49,628 bases of DNA. Source: Thermodesulfobacteriota bacterium. Lineage in GTDB: Bacteria; Desulfobacterota; Thermodesulfobacteria; Thermodesulfobacteriales; Thermodesulfobacteriaceae. Position numbers and translations under genes: made by a program. Shown piece after piece: positions 8,650-18,430 of this stretch. The notes under the pieces were generated by a model, which was not told the origin of the DNA, made no database searches, and saw only the letters and a list, made by a program, of their open reading frames with translations. Location of the stretch: contig JAUQQL010000007.1 of NCBI GenBank assembly GCA_030578315.1, positions 1-49,628 of the forward strand, written 5' to 3'. Position 1 is the first letter of the stretch, and the number at the start of each line of letters is the position of its first letter.

Positions 8650-9562
8650 GCCTTTGACCACAGGCAAATTGATAAGCAGATATTTTCTTTTTCCCTTCCA
8701 TTTGAACTTCTTTTATTAAAATAGCTCCCTCAGAAGTTGCAACCAAAATTCCTTCCGGATTTAAATTTAAAATAGTTCCAGGAGGGGTTTCGTGTTTTAA
8801 AAGAACGGCTTTAGCAGAAAAAACTTTAACTAGTTTGTTTTTATAATAAGTATAGGCAGTAGGCCAGGGGAGCAAAGCCCTAACCTTTCTTTCAATAAAA
8901 ATAGCAGGTTCCTCAAAAGTAAAAAAACCATCTTCTTTTTTAATTAATGGAGCATAAGATACCTCATTATTTCCCTGAGGAAAAGGTTTAAGTAAGTTCT
9001 TTTTGTGAAGTTCTATAGCTTCTATAATAGCTTCCTTAGCAAGTTGACTTAGTTTATGATTCAGTTCAATAGCAGTGTCTTCCTCTAAAATAGGAAGCTC
9101 TTTTTGAAGAAGTATAGGACCGGTATCTAACCCTTCTTCCATAAGAAAAATAGTTATTCCAGTTTTACTTTCTCCGTTTAGTAAAACCCAATTAATGGGA
9201 GACGCACCTCTGTATTTAGGTAAAAGAGAAGCATGAATATTCCAGCATCCGTACTTAGGAAGCTCCAAAATTATTTTAGGTAAAAGCTTACCATAGGCAC
9301 AAACTATTATAAGGTCTGGAGAAAGTTTTTTTAGTTTGGTTATAAAGCTTTCGTCTTTAAGTTTTTCGGGTTCCAAAATAGTGAGTCCTTTATTTTGAGC
9401 CCAAAGTTTAACAGGTGAAGGAGAAGGCTTAAGCCCTCTTCCCTTAGGTTTTTCAGGTTGAGTAACTACCGCTAAAAGAGTTTCTCTTTCAAAAATTCCT
9501 TCTAAAGGAGGAATAGCAAATTCCGGAGTTCCAAAAAACACAATTTTATATTTTTGCGTCAT
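8624..9562 (-). CDS. fmt: methionyl-tRNA formyltransferase
   Basis: A 312-residue enzyme that transfers a formyl group from 10-formyl-tetrahydrofolate to initiator Met-tRNA. It shows the N-terminal formyltransferase core with FFGTPEFAIPPL, the catalytic region NIHASLLPKYRGASPINW and the LDTGP motif. A C-terminal domain (from about 205) binds tRNA. Length is normal (E. coli 315). It lies just downstream of clpB on the same strand with 9 bases between, so it may be read from the clpB promoter. It converges on secDF with overlapping 3' ends. Confidence 0.95.
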   Translation of the reverse strand: MTQKYKIVFFGTPEFAIPPLEGIFERETLLAVVTQPEKPKGRGLKPSPSPVKLWAQNKGLTILEPEKLKDESFITKLKKLSPDLIIVCAYGKLLPKIILELPKYGCWNIHASLLPKYRGASPINWVLLNGESKTGITIFLMEEGLDTGPILLQKELPILEEDTAIELNHKLSQLAKEAIIEAIELHKKNLLKPFPQGNNEVSYAPLIKKEDGFFTFEEPAIFIERKVRALLPWPTAYTYYKNKLVKVFSAKAVLLKHETPPGTILNLNPEGILVATSEGAILIKEVQMEGKKKISAYQFACGQRLKAGALWE

Positions 9563-9571
9563 AAGTTCTAT

Positions 9572-12190
9572 TTAGTGTAAAGCAATTCTTTTTTGTTCTA
9601 TAAATTCCTCTACTTTTTTAAATTGAAATTCATTAAGTTCATTTATATCTACTATAATTTTATCTCCCTCATTAAAAACTCCTTCTAAAATTTTTAAAGC
9701 TAAAGGATTTTCTATACAGCGCTGAATAGTTCTTTTTAAAGGTCTTGCTCCAAAAAGCGGGTCATAGCCTAAAGTAGCTAATAATTCTTTAGCCTTTGGA
9801 GAAAGTTCTAAAAATAATCCCTTTTCAGCAAGTCTTTGATTTAAGTATTTAATTTGAATTTCTACTATATTGATTATATCTTCCTTGGTTAAGTTGTTAA
9901 AAGTAATTATTTCATCGATACGATTTAAGAATTCTGGTCTAAAGGTGCTTTTTAGAAGTTCAAAAATTCTTTTTTCTATTTCTTCACGAGTTAAAGATGG
10001 GTCTTGGAAATAAAAACTCCCTAAATTAGAGGTCATGATGATAATAGTATTTCGGAAGTTTACCGTTCTTCCTTTACCATCAGTTAATCTTCCGTCATCA
10101 AGAACTTGCAATAAAATATTAAACACATCAGGATGAGCCTTTTCAATTTCGTCTAAAAGAATTACTGAGTATGGTTTTCTTCTTACAGCTTCAGTAAGTT
10201 GACCACCTTCTTCGTAGCCTACATATCCAGGAGGAGCACCTATAAGTCTTGAAACCGAATGTTTTTCCATATATTCACTCATATCCAATCTTATCATAGC
10301 TTCTTCAGTATCAAACATGAACTCAGCTAAAGCTTTAGCTAACTCTGTTTTACCAACTCCTGTAGGACCTATAAAAAGAAAAGAACCTATAGGACGGTTA
10401 GGGTCTTGAAGTCCTGCTCGCGCTCTTCTTAAAGCATTAGCTACTACAGAAATTGCGTGGTCTTGACCAACAACTCTTTGTCTTAATCTTTCTTCAATTT
10501 TTAAAAGCTTTTCTCTTTCGCTTTCCAGTAATTTGCTTACAGGAATACCCGTCCACTTAGAAACAATATTAGCTATATCTTCTGAATCTACCTCCTCTTT
10601 TAAAAATTTATGTTTTTTCTGTAGTTCTGAAAGTTTTTGATTCTCCTGTTCAAGTTGTTTTTGAAGCTGAGGTATAATTCCATAAATAATTTCTGCAACC
10701 TTATTCAAGTCTCCCTGTCTTTCTGCTTGCTGAGCCTCTATTTTAGACTGGTCTATTTTTTCTTTTAATTTTCTAATATTCTGAATAATTTCTTTTTCTT
10801 TAATCCATTGAGTTTTTAATCCTTCTACTTTAGTTCTTAGCTCCTGCAACTGACCCAAAATTTTAGAAAGCCTTTCTTTTGCTTTTGGGTCTGTTTCTTT
10901 TTCTAAAGCTACTTTTTCTATTTCCAATTGTTTAATCTTTCTTTCAATTTCATCAATTTCTGTAGGCATAGAATCAATTTCTATACGAAGTTTAGCAGCA
11001 GCCTCATCTATTAAGTCTATAGCTTTGTCTGGTAAAAATCTATCAGTAATATATCGGTGAGAAAGAGTTACTGCAGCTATAATTGCATTATCAGTAATTT
11101 TAACTCCATGATGTACCTCATACTTTTCTTTAAGACCTCTTAAGATAGCTATAGCCTCTTCAGGAGTAGGTTCATCAACATATACGGGCTGAAATCTTCT
11201 CTCTAAAGCTGGGTCTTTTTCAATATATTTTCTATACTCATCAATAGTAGTAGCCCCAATACATCTGAGTTCTCCTCTAGCAAGAGCGGGTTTTAACATG
11301 TTAGCAGCATCTATAGCTCCTTCAGCAGCTCCTGCTCCTACTAAAGTATGGATTTCATCTATAAAAAGAATAATTTCTCCTTCACTAGCTTGAACCTCCC
11401 TTAGCACAGCTTTTATTCTTTCCTCAAATTCTCCTCTAAATTTAGTTCCTGCAACCAAGGCGCCTAAGTCTAATTGAATAACTCTCTTGTTTTTCAAAAT
11501 TTCAGGAACATCTCCTGCTACAATTCTTTGAGCTAAACCTTCTACGATGGCAGTTTTACCAACTCCAGGTTCACCTACTAAAACTGGATTATTTTTGGTT
11601 CTTCTTGAAAGTATATGCATCACCCTTCTTATTTCCTCATCTCTTCCAATTACTGGGTCAAGTTTACCTGCCCTGGCTAACGAGGTTAAATCTCTACCAA
11701 ACTTTTCTAAAGCCTGATACTTTTCTTCAGGATTCTGGTCTGTAATTCTTTGCCCTTTTCTAATTTGATTTATAACCTGTTTAGCACTACTAAAGGTAAC
11801 TCCTCTTCTTCTTAAGGTTTCACCTGCTTGGGTAGGACTATCTATAATGCTTAAAAGAAGATGCTCAGTTGAAATATATTCATCTCTCATTTCCTTTGCT
11901 AAAGCTTCAGCTCGGTCTAAAATTTGTTTTAAATTTATAGAGATATAAAGTTGATAGGCTCCTCGTGAAATTTTAGGAAATCTCTCTAAAATTTCTTCTA
12001 ATTCCGAAGAAACTATTTTAGAATTAACTCCTAATCTATCTAAAATAATGGGGATTATACCTCCTTCCTGTTCTACCAGGGCTTTAAGTAAGTGTTCTGG
12101 CTCCAATTGAGAATGACCATAAGATTCTGCTATTTTTTGAGCCTCTTGCAAGGCCTCTTGAGCCTTAAAAGTAAAACGTTCTAATCTCAT
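9572..12190 (-). CDS. clpB: ATP-dependent chaperone ClpB
   Basis: An 872-residue AAA+ disaggregase that works with DnaK to rescue aggregated protein. Domains in order: Clp N domain (1-150); AAA-1 with GEPGVGKT near 205; the long coiled-coil middle domain (about 405-530) that separates ClpB from ClpA/ClpC; AAA-2 with GPTGVGKT near 607; and a C-terminal D2-small domain. The tyrosine pore loop GYVGYEEGG is present. AAGGAGGT lies 6-7 bases before the ATG. It diverges from the small heat-shock protein gene at 12370, which fits common heat-shock control. Confidence 0.97.
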   Translation of the reverse strand: MRLERFTFKAQEALQEAQKIAESYGHSQLEPEHLLKALVEQEGGIIPIILDRLGVNSKIVSSELEEILERFPKISRGAYQLYISINLKQILDRAEALAKEMRDEYISTEHLLLSIIDSPTQAGETLRRRGVTFSSAKQVINQIRKGQRITDQNPEEKYQALEKFGRDLTSLARAGKLDPVIGRDEEIRRVMHILSRRTKNNPVLVGEPGVGKTAIVEGLAQRIVAGDVPEILKNKRVIQLDLGALVAGTKFRGEFEERIKAVLREVQASEGEIILFIDEIHTLVGAGAAEGAIDAANMLKPALARGELRCIGATTIDEYRKYIEKDPALERRFQPVYVDEPTPEEAIAILRGLKEKYEVHHGVKITDNAIIAAVTLSHRYITDRFLPDKAIDLIDEAAAKLRIEIDSMPTEIDEIERKIKQLEIEKVALEKETDPKAKERLSKILGQLQELRTKVEGLKTQWIKEKEIIQNIRKLKEKIDQSKIEAQQAERQGDLNKVAEIIYGIIPQLQKQLEQENQKLSELQKKHKFLKEEVDSEDIANIVSKWTGIPVSKLLESEREKLLKIEERLRQRVVGQDHAISVVANALRRARAGLQDPNRPIGSFLFIGPTGVGKTELAKALAEFMFDTEEAMIRLDMSEYMEKHSVSRLIGAPPGYVGYEEGGQLTEAVRRKPYSVILLDEIEKAHPDVFNILLQVLDDGRLTDGKGRTVNFRNTIIIMTSNLGSFYFQDPSLTREEIEKRIFELLKSTFRPEFLNRIDEIITFNNLTKEDIINIVEIQIKYLNQRLAEKGLFLELSPKAKELLATLGYDPLFGARPLKRTIQRCIENPLALKILEGVFNEGDKIIVDINELNEFQFKKVEEFIEQKRIALH

Positions 12191-12221
12191 AAAAACTTAC
12201 CTCCTTTAGATTTTTTTAGAA

Positions 12222-12326
12222 AAAATAAGTATGGTTTTTAAAGTTTCAATTGTATATTTAAAAATAATTCTGTTTTAAAAATTTTACAAATTTTAACCCT
12301 TGAAAATTAAATTAGTATGTTTTAAT
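12222..12326. promoter_or_regulatory. divergent heat-shock promoter region between clpB and hsp20
   Basis: Each gene has a TTGAAA -35-like box pointing toward it. On the plus strand it is CTTGAAA at 12299-12305, followed by TTTAAT at 12321. On the minus strand it is TTGAAA at 12249-12244, followed 16 bases later by TATTTT. CTTGAAA matches the -35 half of the sigma32 consensus, but a clean CCCATNT -10 is not seen, and no CIRCE element was found. The assignment is tentative. Confidence 0.4.
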
Positions 12327-12369
12327 TTTTTAATTAAAAGAAAAACAAAAATAAAAGGAGGTGAAAAAA

Positions 12370-12813
12370 ATGGCAGATTTAATTCTTTGGCGTCCACTTC
12401 AAGAATTAAAAAAAGAAATGGATCGTATATGGCAAGAATTTTTTGGTAAATCTTATTTACCAGAGAAATGGATAACTTTTGAATGGTCACCAGCTATAGA
12501 TGTTTCTGAAACAGATAACGAAGTTTTAGTAAAAGTTGACTTACCTGGTGTAAATCCTGATGATATAGAAATAAGTTTAAGTGAAAATATTTTGACTATT
12601 AAAGGTGAAAAGAAAAAAGAAGAGGAAGAAAAGAAAGAAAACTTTTATAGAATGGAAAGATATTATGGTAGTTTTATGAGATCTATTCAGTTACCATGTG
12701 AAATAGAAGAAGATAAAATTTCAGCTACTTATAAAGATGGAGTATTAAAAATAGTATTACCTAAAAAACCAGAAGAAAAGAAAAAAGTTATTAAAGTAAA
12801 AGTAGAAAAGTAA
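12370..12813 (+). CDS. Hsp20/alpha-crystallin small heat-shock protein
   Basis: A 147-residue ATP-independent holdase. The alpha-crystallin domain covers about residues 38-140, with the signature VDLPGVNPDDIEISL, a charged loop rich in K/E, and the closing YKDGVLKIVLPK. The start is set at ATG 12370 because AAGGAGGT (12355-12362) is 7 bases upstream; an in-frame GTG at 12361 falls inside that ribosome site. The C-terminal IxI-like anchor appears as VIKVKV. It diverges from clpB. Confidence 0.93.
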   Translation: MADLILWRPLQELKKEMDRIWQEFFGKSYLPEKWITFEWSPAIDVSETDNEVLVKVDLPGVNPDDIEISLSENILTIKGEKKKEEEEKKENFYRMERYYGSFMRSIQLPCEIEEDKISATYKDGVLKIVLPKKPEEKKKVIKVKVEK

Positions 12814-12820
12814 TTTAAAC

Positions 12821-12856
12821 AAAATAACAGGGGAGCTTACTCCCCTGTTATTTTTT
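12821..12856. terminator. strong bidirectional rho-independent terminator
   Basis: A perfect 15-bp stem (12821-12835 with 12840-12854) encloses the loop CTTA. A T-run follows on the plus strand and an A-run precedes it, so it should stop both hsp20 and the converging thiL transcripts. Confidence 0.9.
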
Positions 12857-12863
12857 GAAACTT

Positions 12864-13799
12864 TTATTGAAAGTGGTTAAAGCCTAAAGGATAGATTTTC
12901 CTTTTTAAATTTTTTTCTGAAAGATAAAGTTCTTTTTCATGAATAATTTTCCCTATCATAAAAAAGGTTCGGTTAAGTTTTTGGGCTATTTTTTCTAATT
13001 TTTCTAAATTTTCTTCTTTTACTGTAAAAAGTAGAGCATAATCTTCTCCTCCTGAGAGGGCCTCTTCCAAAGTAGCATTTAATCCTATTGGAATTCTTTC
13101 TTTCCAAAGTTCTGCTCCTACTTCATTTTCCTCACAAATTCTCCAAAGGTCAAGTAAAAGTCCATCAGATATGTCTATCATTGAAGTAGCTAAATTGTAA
13201 TAAGAGAGTGTAATTCCAAGTTGAATTTCAGGTTCTGGATGAAGATGAGCTCTTTTTAAATGTTCAGGGATTTTTTCTAAAGGAGTTCTTTTAATTTCTT
13301 TTAAAAATGCAGCACTTTCTCCAAGAGGACGGGAAACAAAAACATAATCACCTACTTGAGCCCCTTTCCTTAAAATCGGATTTTCGGTTTTACCTATTAA
13401 TACTAAATTTACAAAAAACACTGGGCTTTTAACTGTATCTCCTCCTATCAATTTCGCTCCATACTTTTCAAGAGTTGAGATAAGTCCTTCCATAAAAGAT
13501 TCTAGCCAGAATTTCTCTAAAGGCTTTGAAGAACCAAGAGTTAAAAGAGCAAAATCTGGGCTACCACCGGTTGCTGCAAGATCACTTAAATTGGAAGTTG
13601 CCAGTTTAACTCCCAGGTCATAAAAGGAAGTATATTCCCAACTAAAATGTATGTCTTCCACTAAAGCATCCGTAGTTAACAGTAAATACTCTTTTTCAGA
13701 AAGTTTAATTACTGCACAGTCTTCATTTTTAGACTTCAAAACAGGAAATTCTTCAAAAAGATATTTTTTTAAAAAATGTATCCATTCCTTTTCTGTCAT
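12864..13799 (-). CDS. thiL: thiamine-monophosphate kinase
   Basis: A 311-residue enzyme that phosphorylates thiamine monophosphate to thiamine diphosphate. It has the AIR-synthase-like ATP-binding fold: DCAVIKL near the N terminus (Mg site), TTDALVEDIHF, the SNLSDLAATGG motif, a GGDTVKSP stretch and MIDISDGL. Length is typical (about 320). It is the last gene of the minus-strand run moeA-ndk-thiL, with only 5 bases between it and ndk. No other thiamine genes are nearby. Confidence 0.92.
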   Translation of the reverse strand: MTEKEWIHFLKKYLFEEFPVLKSKNEDCAVIKLSEKEYLLLTTDALVEDIHFSWEYTSFYDLGVKLATSNLSDLAATGGSPDFALLTLGSSKPLEKFWLESFMEGLISTLEKYGAKLIGGDTVKSPVFFVNLVLIGKTENPILRKGAQVGDYVFVSRPLGESAAFLKEIKRTPLEKIPEHLKRAHLHPEPEIQLGITLSYYNLATSMIDISDGLLLDLWRICEENEVGAELWKERIPIGLNATLEEALSGGEDYALLFTVKEENLEKLEKIAQKLNRTFFMIGKIIHEKELYLSEKNLKRKIYPLGFNHFQ

Positions 13800-13804
13800 T
13801 TAAC

Positions 13805-14227
13805 TTATTCAGCAGAAATAAGTTCAAACTCACTAAAGAAAAAAGAGATTTCTTTCTGAGCAGATTCTAAACTATCAGAACCGTGAACCGTATTTTTTTC
13901 TTTATCCAATCCAAAGAGCTTTCTTATAGTACCTTCTTTAGCCTCCTTAGGATCAGTTGCTCCCATTATTTCTCTTACTTTTTGAATAGCCATCTCTCCT
14001 TCTAGAACCATAGCTACAAGTGGACCAGAGCTAATATAATCTGTAAGGCTGTCGTAAAAAGGTTTATTTTTATGAACTGCATAAAAAGCTTGAGCTTGTT
14101 TTTTGGAAAGTCTTACCTTTTTTAAGGCTATCACTTTCAGTCCATTTTCTTCAAAAATACTTATTATTTTTCCTATAAGATTTCTTTCTACTCCGTCAGG
14201 TTTGATCATGACTAAAGTTCTTTCCAT
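13805..14227 (-). CDS. ndk: nucleoside diphosphate kinase
   Basis: A 140-residue phosphotransferase that balances NTP and dNTP pools. The signature NTVHGSDS carries the phospho-histidine, and the Kpn-loop region and C-terminal FF..E residues match the family. The start is chosen at ATG 14227 (protein begins MERTLVMIKPDGV), because GGAGG lies 8 bases upstream. The longer frame from GTG 14242 would overlap that ribosome site. It is cotranscribed with moeA upstream and thiL downstream. Confidence 0.96.
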   Translation of the reverse strand: MERTLVMIKPDGVERNLIGKIISIFEENGLKVIALKKVRLSKKQAQAFYAVHKNKPFYDSLTDYISSGPLVAMVLEGEMAIQKVREIMGATDPKEAKEGTIRKLFGLDKEKNTVHGSDSLESAQKEISFFFSEFELISAE

Positions 14228-14250
14228 AGTAGCAACCTCCACTTTACTTT

Positions 14251-15483
14251 TTATATAAGTTCTACTTCCACCTCCTCTCCTTCTTCCAAACCCAAAGATT
14301 GAGATAAAATCTTGACTATTCCATCTGCTTTTACTAAACTCATTATAAGTCCAGATTTACTCAATAAAGGCAAAGCCCACAATGTTCCATCCCTTTCTTC
14401 TAAAGCTACACGAACAAAATCCGTTCTTCCCATCTGAGAAGAAATACTTCTTTGCAGTTTAGCTTTAACACAGGTTTTAAACTGCTTAGTTTTTAATCCC
14501 ATCATTCTTTTTAAAACAGGTTCAACAAAAAGTTTAAAACATATATAAACCGCTACAGGATGACCAGGCAATCCAAAAACAGGTTTATTTTGAGGTATTC
14601 CTACTATAACAGGTTTTCCAGGTTTTATACTTACTCCATGAAAAAGAATTCCTGGTTCACCTAAATCTTCAATGATCTCAGCTACCATATCCTTTGTTCC
14701 CGCACTTGTACCCCCTGTTATCAAAACAACATCACTTTTAACAAAAGCTTCTTTAACAGCGTTTTTGATTTCTCCATAATCATCTTTTACAATCCCTATT
14801 TTTAAAGGATTTCCTCCTATTTCTTTTATTAATCCTGTTAAAGTAAATGAATTTATATCTCTTACCTTGCCAGGATAAACTTTTTCGTAGTGAGGAACTA
14901 TTTCATCACCTGTGAGGATAATAGAAACCTCGGGTTTTTTCACTACCTTTACTTTGGTTATTCCTAAACCTGCTAGAACTCCAACATCTTGTGGTCTTAA
15001 TTTTTGACCTGCAGGAAATACTAGTTCTCCCTTTTTAACATCTTCGTCTTTAAAAATTACATTTTCTCCTGGAGCCACTGGTTTTAAAACTTCTATTAAA
15101 TCTGAAGAAATCACATTCACTTGTTCAAGCATTATTACTGCATCAGCTCCTTCAGGAAGCATCCCACCTGTAGAAATACTTGCTGCCTCTCCAACTTCTA
15201 TTTTAAAGTCAGGAACACCTCCGATAGGAACTTCTCCCTTCAATTTCAAATAAACAGGTGAGAGTTCTTTAGCTCCAAAAGTATCACTGGCTCTTACTGC
15301 AAATCCATCAACTGTTGACCTTTCAAATCCTGGAAGGTCTTCCGGAGAAAAGATATCTTCATAAAGAACTCTACCATAACTTTCTTCTATAGAAATTACC
15401 TCTGGCGATAGACTTCTAAAAGGAATATGAGAAAAAAGTAAAAAAAGAGCCTCTTCTAAAGAAATAAATTTTTGATTAAGCAT
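14251..15483 (-). CDS. moeA: molybdopterin molybdenumtransferase MoeA
   Basis: A 410-residue enzyme that inserts molybdate into adenylylated molybdopterin. Motifs include the N-terminal RSTVDGFAVRA, the GGMLPEGADAV segment, the MoaB/MoeA-type core TGDEIV and ITGGTSAGTKD, and PVFGLPGHPVAV. Domain IV lies at the C terminus. Length matches E. coli MoeA (411). It heads the moeA-ndk-thiL run and implies molybdo- or tungsto-enzymes elsewhere in the genome. Confidence 0.94.
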   Translation of the reverse strand: MLNQKFISLEEALFLLFSHIPFRSLSPEVISIEESYGRVLYEDIFSPEDLPGFERSTVDGFAVRASDTFGAKELSPVYLKLKGEVPIGGVPDFKIEVGEAASISTGGMLPEGADAVIMLEQVNVISSDLIEVLKPVAPGENVIFKDEDVKKGELVFPAGQKLRPQDVGVLAGLGITKVKVVKKPEVSIILTGDEIVPHYEKVYPGKVRDINSFTLTGLIKEIGGNPLKIGIVKDDYGEIKNAVKEAFVKSDVVLITGGTSAGTKDMVAEIIEDLGEPGILFHGVSIKPGKPVIVGIPQNKPVFGLPGHPVAVYICFKLFVEPVLKRMMGLKTKQFKTCVKAKLQRSISSQMGRTDFVRVALEERDGTLWALPLLSKSGLIMSLVKADGIVKILSQSLGLEEGEEVEVELI

Positions 15484-15508
15484 AAATTGTAAAGTTTAAA
15501 GAAAATTT

Positions 15509-15886
15509 CTACTTTCCAAAAATGGTCAAAGGAGCATAAGTATGAGTACCTTCAATTACTTCTATTCCAGCTTTTTCTTTTATAGCAGTAAGCAAATCAT
15601 CCCTTCTTGGACAAAATTTCATAATACAAGTGCCAACATGAATAGCATCTAAGTTTTCGTTGAAAGCAGCAAGTTGCATTTTTAAAAGACCCATAGCCGG
15701 TATAACTCTACTTTTGTTTCCTTCACATCCTGCACAGTCTATAATACCTAGTAATTGGGCTCCTTCGTCTTTGTATCTCTCAAACTCCCCTTCCTTCCGA
15801 TTTAAAGCTACTAAACATTGAACATCTCCTGGACACAAATTTTGAGTTCTAATCATTTTACAAGAAATTATAGCTATTTTTTTCAT
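15509..15886 (-). CDS. CGGC-domain putative metal-binding protein
   Basis: A 125-residue protein with many ordered cysteines: C9, the CPG at 18, the QC near 23, CAGC (in place of the CGGC signature) near 51-54, and a late GTCIMKFCPRR. This is the layout of the small CGGC-domain family, thought to bind metal or Fe-S; no biochemical role is established to my knowledge. A strong GGAGG site precedes the ATG. It lies upstream of moeA on the same strand (25-base gap), suggesting a link to metal or molybdenum handling, which is inference. Confidence 0.75.
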   Translation of the reverse strand: MKKIAIISCKMIRTQNLCPGDVQCLVALNRKEGEFERYKDEGAQLLGIIDCAGCEGNKSRVIPAMGLLKMQLAAFNENLDAIHVGTCIMKFCPRRDDLLTAIKEKAGIEVIEGTHTYAPLTIFGK

Positions 15887-15918
15887 AATTTCCTCCTCCT
15901 TTTTTGGTTTGTTAAATT

Positions 15919-15947
15919 ATTTTATCACTATTGTTGACTTTTAGCAA
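15919..15947 (-). promoter_or_regulatory. promoter for the CGGC-moeA-ndk-thiL run
   Basis: Reading the minus strand, TTGCTA (15947-15942) and TAAAAT (15924-15919) are separated by 17 bases, upstream of the CGGC-domain gene. Its -35 box falls inside the divergent promoter at 15934-15962, so the two promoters may compete. Confidence 0.5.
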
Positions 15948-15962
15948 ATTTTATGGTATTTA
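15934..15962 (+). promoter_or_regulatory. promoter for the D,D-carboxypeptidase gene
   Basis: TTGACT (15934-15939) and TATTTA (15957-15962) are separated by 17 bases, 45 bases before the ATG at 16007. An AAGGAGG ribosome site lies between them and the start. Confidence 0.55.
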
Positions 15963-16006
15963 AAATTAGGACCTTTGAATAGCATCTGAACATAAGGAGG
16001 AAAACA

Positions 16007-17077
16007 ATGAAAAAGATTTTTTATTTTTTATATTCTTTTTTATTTTTTTTTCTCTTTACTTTTTTTAATACAAACTTAAAAGGTTACACCTCTGAAATTT
16101 CAGATTTAGAAGAAATTAATGCTATTTCTGCAGTAGCTTTAGATGTTAGTACTGTAAAGATTCTTTATGCCAAAAACCCTCACCTTAAGATTCCTCCTGC
16201 AAGTACAGTAAAGTTGGTTACTGCTATGGTGGTTTTAGATAAACTTCCTTTAGATCAAAAAGTTATTATTTCTAAAAACGCTTCTCAAGTTTCAAGTGTA
16301 GCTCCTAAATTAATGGAAGGTGAGGTATATACGGTTTTAGACTTACTTTATTTTATGCTTCTTAAATCTTCCAATCAGGCTGCTGTAGCTTTAGCTGAAG
16401 CTGTAGCAGGTTCAGAAGAAAATTTTGCTTATTTAATGAATAAAAAAATTAAAAGTTTAGGACTTAAAGATTCGCATTTTGTAAATTCTTCCGGACTTCC
16501 TGCTTCTAATCAGTATACTACAGCTTACGAATTAAGTTTAATTCTTTACGAAGCTTTAAAATATCCATTAATAAAAGAAATAATAAACACTCCTGTTAAA
16601 ATTATAACTTCCCAGCAGGGAAGAACTTTAGTAATTAAAAATACTAATAATTTGTTAGAGGACCAGGAAGTAAAAAACATAATTATTGGAGGAAAAACAG
16701 GATACACCCAAAGTTCTCGTCACTGCTTAGTAAATACTGCAGTTTTAGAAAACAATCGCTTAGTAATTACCTCAATTTTAGGAGCTCCTACCAGAGAAAG
16801 TTTGTGGGAAGAAACTAAAAAGTTATTAAAATTTTCTCAATTAGTTTTAGAAAAAAAAGTTACTCCCGTCATTATAAACACTGCTATAAATACTCATCTT
16901 TGGGCAGGAAAAAAAACAGTAAGTTATAAAAAGATTAAATTTAATTTAAATAACCCTAGAAAAAAAAGTGCAAACTTTAAAAATGTAAACAAAAGTAAAA
17001 AAATACTAGTTTATAAATCTAATTCCAAACCTAAAAAAGTTTCTAAGAACTTGAAAATCAGTAAAATTAAATCTTAA
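16007..17077 (+). CDS. D-alanyl-D-alanine carboxypeptidase (PBP5/6 family)
   Basis: A 356-residue exported serine peptidase that trims the terminal D-Ala of peptidoglycan stem peptides. The signal segment is residues 1-28. The three penicillin-binding motifs are clear: STVK at 66-69 (nucleophile S66), SSN at 121-123 and KTG at 230-232. A short, very Lys-rich tail (about 305-356) replaces the usual amphipathic membrane anchor, much like the tail of the transglycosylase at 4.1-5.2 kb. AAGGAGG precedes the start. Confidence 0.92.
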   Translation: MKKIFYFLYSFLFFFLFTFFNTNLKGYTSEISDLEEINAISAVALDVSTVKILYAKNPHLKIPPASTVKLVTAMVVLDKLPLDQKVIISKNASQVSSVAPKLMEGEVYTVLDLLYFMLLKSSNQAAVALAEAVAGSEENFAYLMNKKIKSLGLKDSHFVNSSGLPASNQYTTAYELSLILYEALKYPLIKEIINTPVKIITSQQGRTLVIKNTNNLLEDQEVKNIIIGGKTGYTQSSRHCLVNTAVLENNRLVITSILGAPTRESLWEETKKLLKFSQLVLEKKVTPVIINTAINTHLWAGKKTVSYKKIKFNLNNPRKKSANFKNVNKSKKILVYKSNSKPKKVSKNLKISKIKS

Positions 17078-17088
17078 ATTTTTGGGCT

Positions 17089-18396
17089 ATGCACATTGCA
17101 GTAATTGGTACAGGATATGTGGGTTTAGTTTCAGGTGCAGGTTTGGCTGATTTTGGTTTAACAGTAACTTGTGTAGATAAAGATAAAGAAAAGATAGAGA
17201 TTTTAAAAAAAGGCATAGTTCCTTTTTATGAACCAGGGCTTGAAGACCTAGTAAAAAAAAATCTTAAAGCAGGAAGATTAAGATTTACTCATAAGTTAGA
17301 GGAGGCTGTTAAAAATTCTTTGGTTATTTTTATATGTGTAGGAACTCCGTCTAACTTTGATGGTTCTGCAGATCTTTCTCAAATAAAGGAAGTTGCTTTA
17401 TCTTTAGCTGAAATTATAGATGATTACAAAGTTATTGTAACTAAAAGTACTGTGCCTATAGGAACTAACAGATGGATAAAATCTCTTATAGACACTTATA
17501 AAAAAGTCCAAGTAGAAGTAGATGTAATTTCTAATCCCGAATTTTTAAGAGAAGGTTCTGCAGTAGAAGATTTTATGCATCCTGACAGGGTTATTATTGG
17601 AGGAGAAAGTTCTCATGCCCTAGCAATTATTAAGGACATTTATCGACCTCTTTACTTAGCAGAAACCCCTTTTATTATTACCAATTTAGAAACTGCTGAA
17701 CTTATAAAATATGCTTCCAATGCTTTTTTGGCTCTTAAAATAAGCTTTATTAATGAAATTGCTAACTTTTGTGAAAAAGTAGGAGCAGATGTAACTGTAG
17801 TAGCCAAAGGAATAGGGCTTGACCCCAGAATTGGTAGCAAATTTTTAAATCCTGGTCCAGGGTTTGGCGGTTCTTGTTTACCTAAAGATGTAAAAGCTTT
17901 AATTCATCAAGGTAAAACTTTAGGTTCACCTTTTAAAATTCTAGAAGCTGTTTGGGAAGTAAACGAAAAACAAAAACTTAAAGCTATAGAGAAATTAGAA
18001 GCTTTGTTAGGTGAACTAAATAATAAAACTATAGGAATTTTAGGACTTTCTTTTAAACCTAATACTTCTGATGTTAGAGAAAGCCCTTCTTTGGTAATAG
18101 TTTCTGTTCTTCTTGAAAAAGGAGCGAAAGTAAAAGTTTACGACCCAGTAGCTATGGAAGAGTTTAAAAAAAACATAGGAAATTTAGAAATTACTTACAG
18201 TTCAAATCCTTTAGAATGTGCTACCTCAGTTGATGCTCTTCTAATTTTAACTGAATGGAATGAGTTTAGATTTTTAGATCTAACTCAGATAAAAAAAGTT
18301 ATGAAAAAGCCTATTATAATAGATATGCGAAATATTTACGAACCTTCTACAGTAAAAAATTTAGGATTTGTCTATTCTGGAGTCGGGCGGTTATAA
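17089..18396 (+). CDS. ugd: UDP-glucose 6-dehydrogenase
   Basis: A 435-residue NAD-dependent enzyme that oxidises UDP-glucose to UDP-glucuronate for surface polysaccharide. The Rossmann motif GTGYVGLV starts at residue 7. The central domain has EFLREGSA, and the catalytic Cys is C263 in GFGGSCLPKD. The C-terminal UDP-binding domain begins near 310 (GLSFKPNTSDVRESP). The ribosome site is weak, and it is 11 bases from the upstream gene, so read-through from the dacA promoter is likely. A GDP-mannose or UDP-ManNAc dehydrogenase is a less likely alternative. Confidence 0.88.
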   Translation: MHIAVIGTGYVGLVSGAGLADFGLTVTCVDKDKEKIEILKKGIVPFYEPGLEDLVKKNLKAGRLRFTHKLEEAVKNSLVIFICVGTPSNFDGSADLSQIKEVALSLAEIIDDYKVIVTKSTVPIGTNRWIKSLIDTYKKVQVEVDVISNPEFLREGSAVEDFMHPDRVIIGGESSHALAIIKDIYRPLYLAETPFIITNLETAELIKYASNAFLALKISFINEIANFCEKVGADVTVVAKGIGLDPRIGSKFLNPGPGFGGSCLPKDVKALIHQGKTLGSPFKILEAVWEVNEKQKLKAIEKLEALLGELNNKTIGILGLSFKPNTSDVRESPSLVIVSVLLEKGAKVKVYDPVAMEEFKKNIGNLEITYSSNPLECATSVDALLILTEWNEFRFLDLTQIKKVMKKPIIIDMRNIYEPSTVKNLGFVYSGVGRL

Positions 18397-18430
18397 AATT
18401 TATTCAACAACCTTTTATCCAGTTTGTTTT

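Noticed and set aside
12293-12490. A 65-residue minus-strand frame upstream of clpB
   Set aside because: It lies across the hsp20 ribosome site and coding start in antisense and shows no codon pattern of its own.
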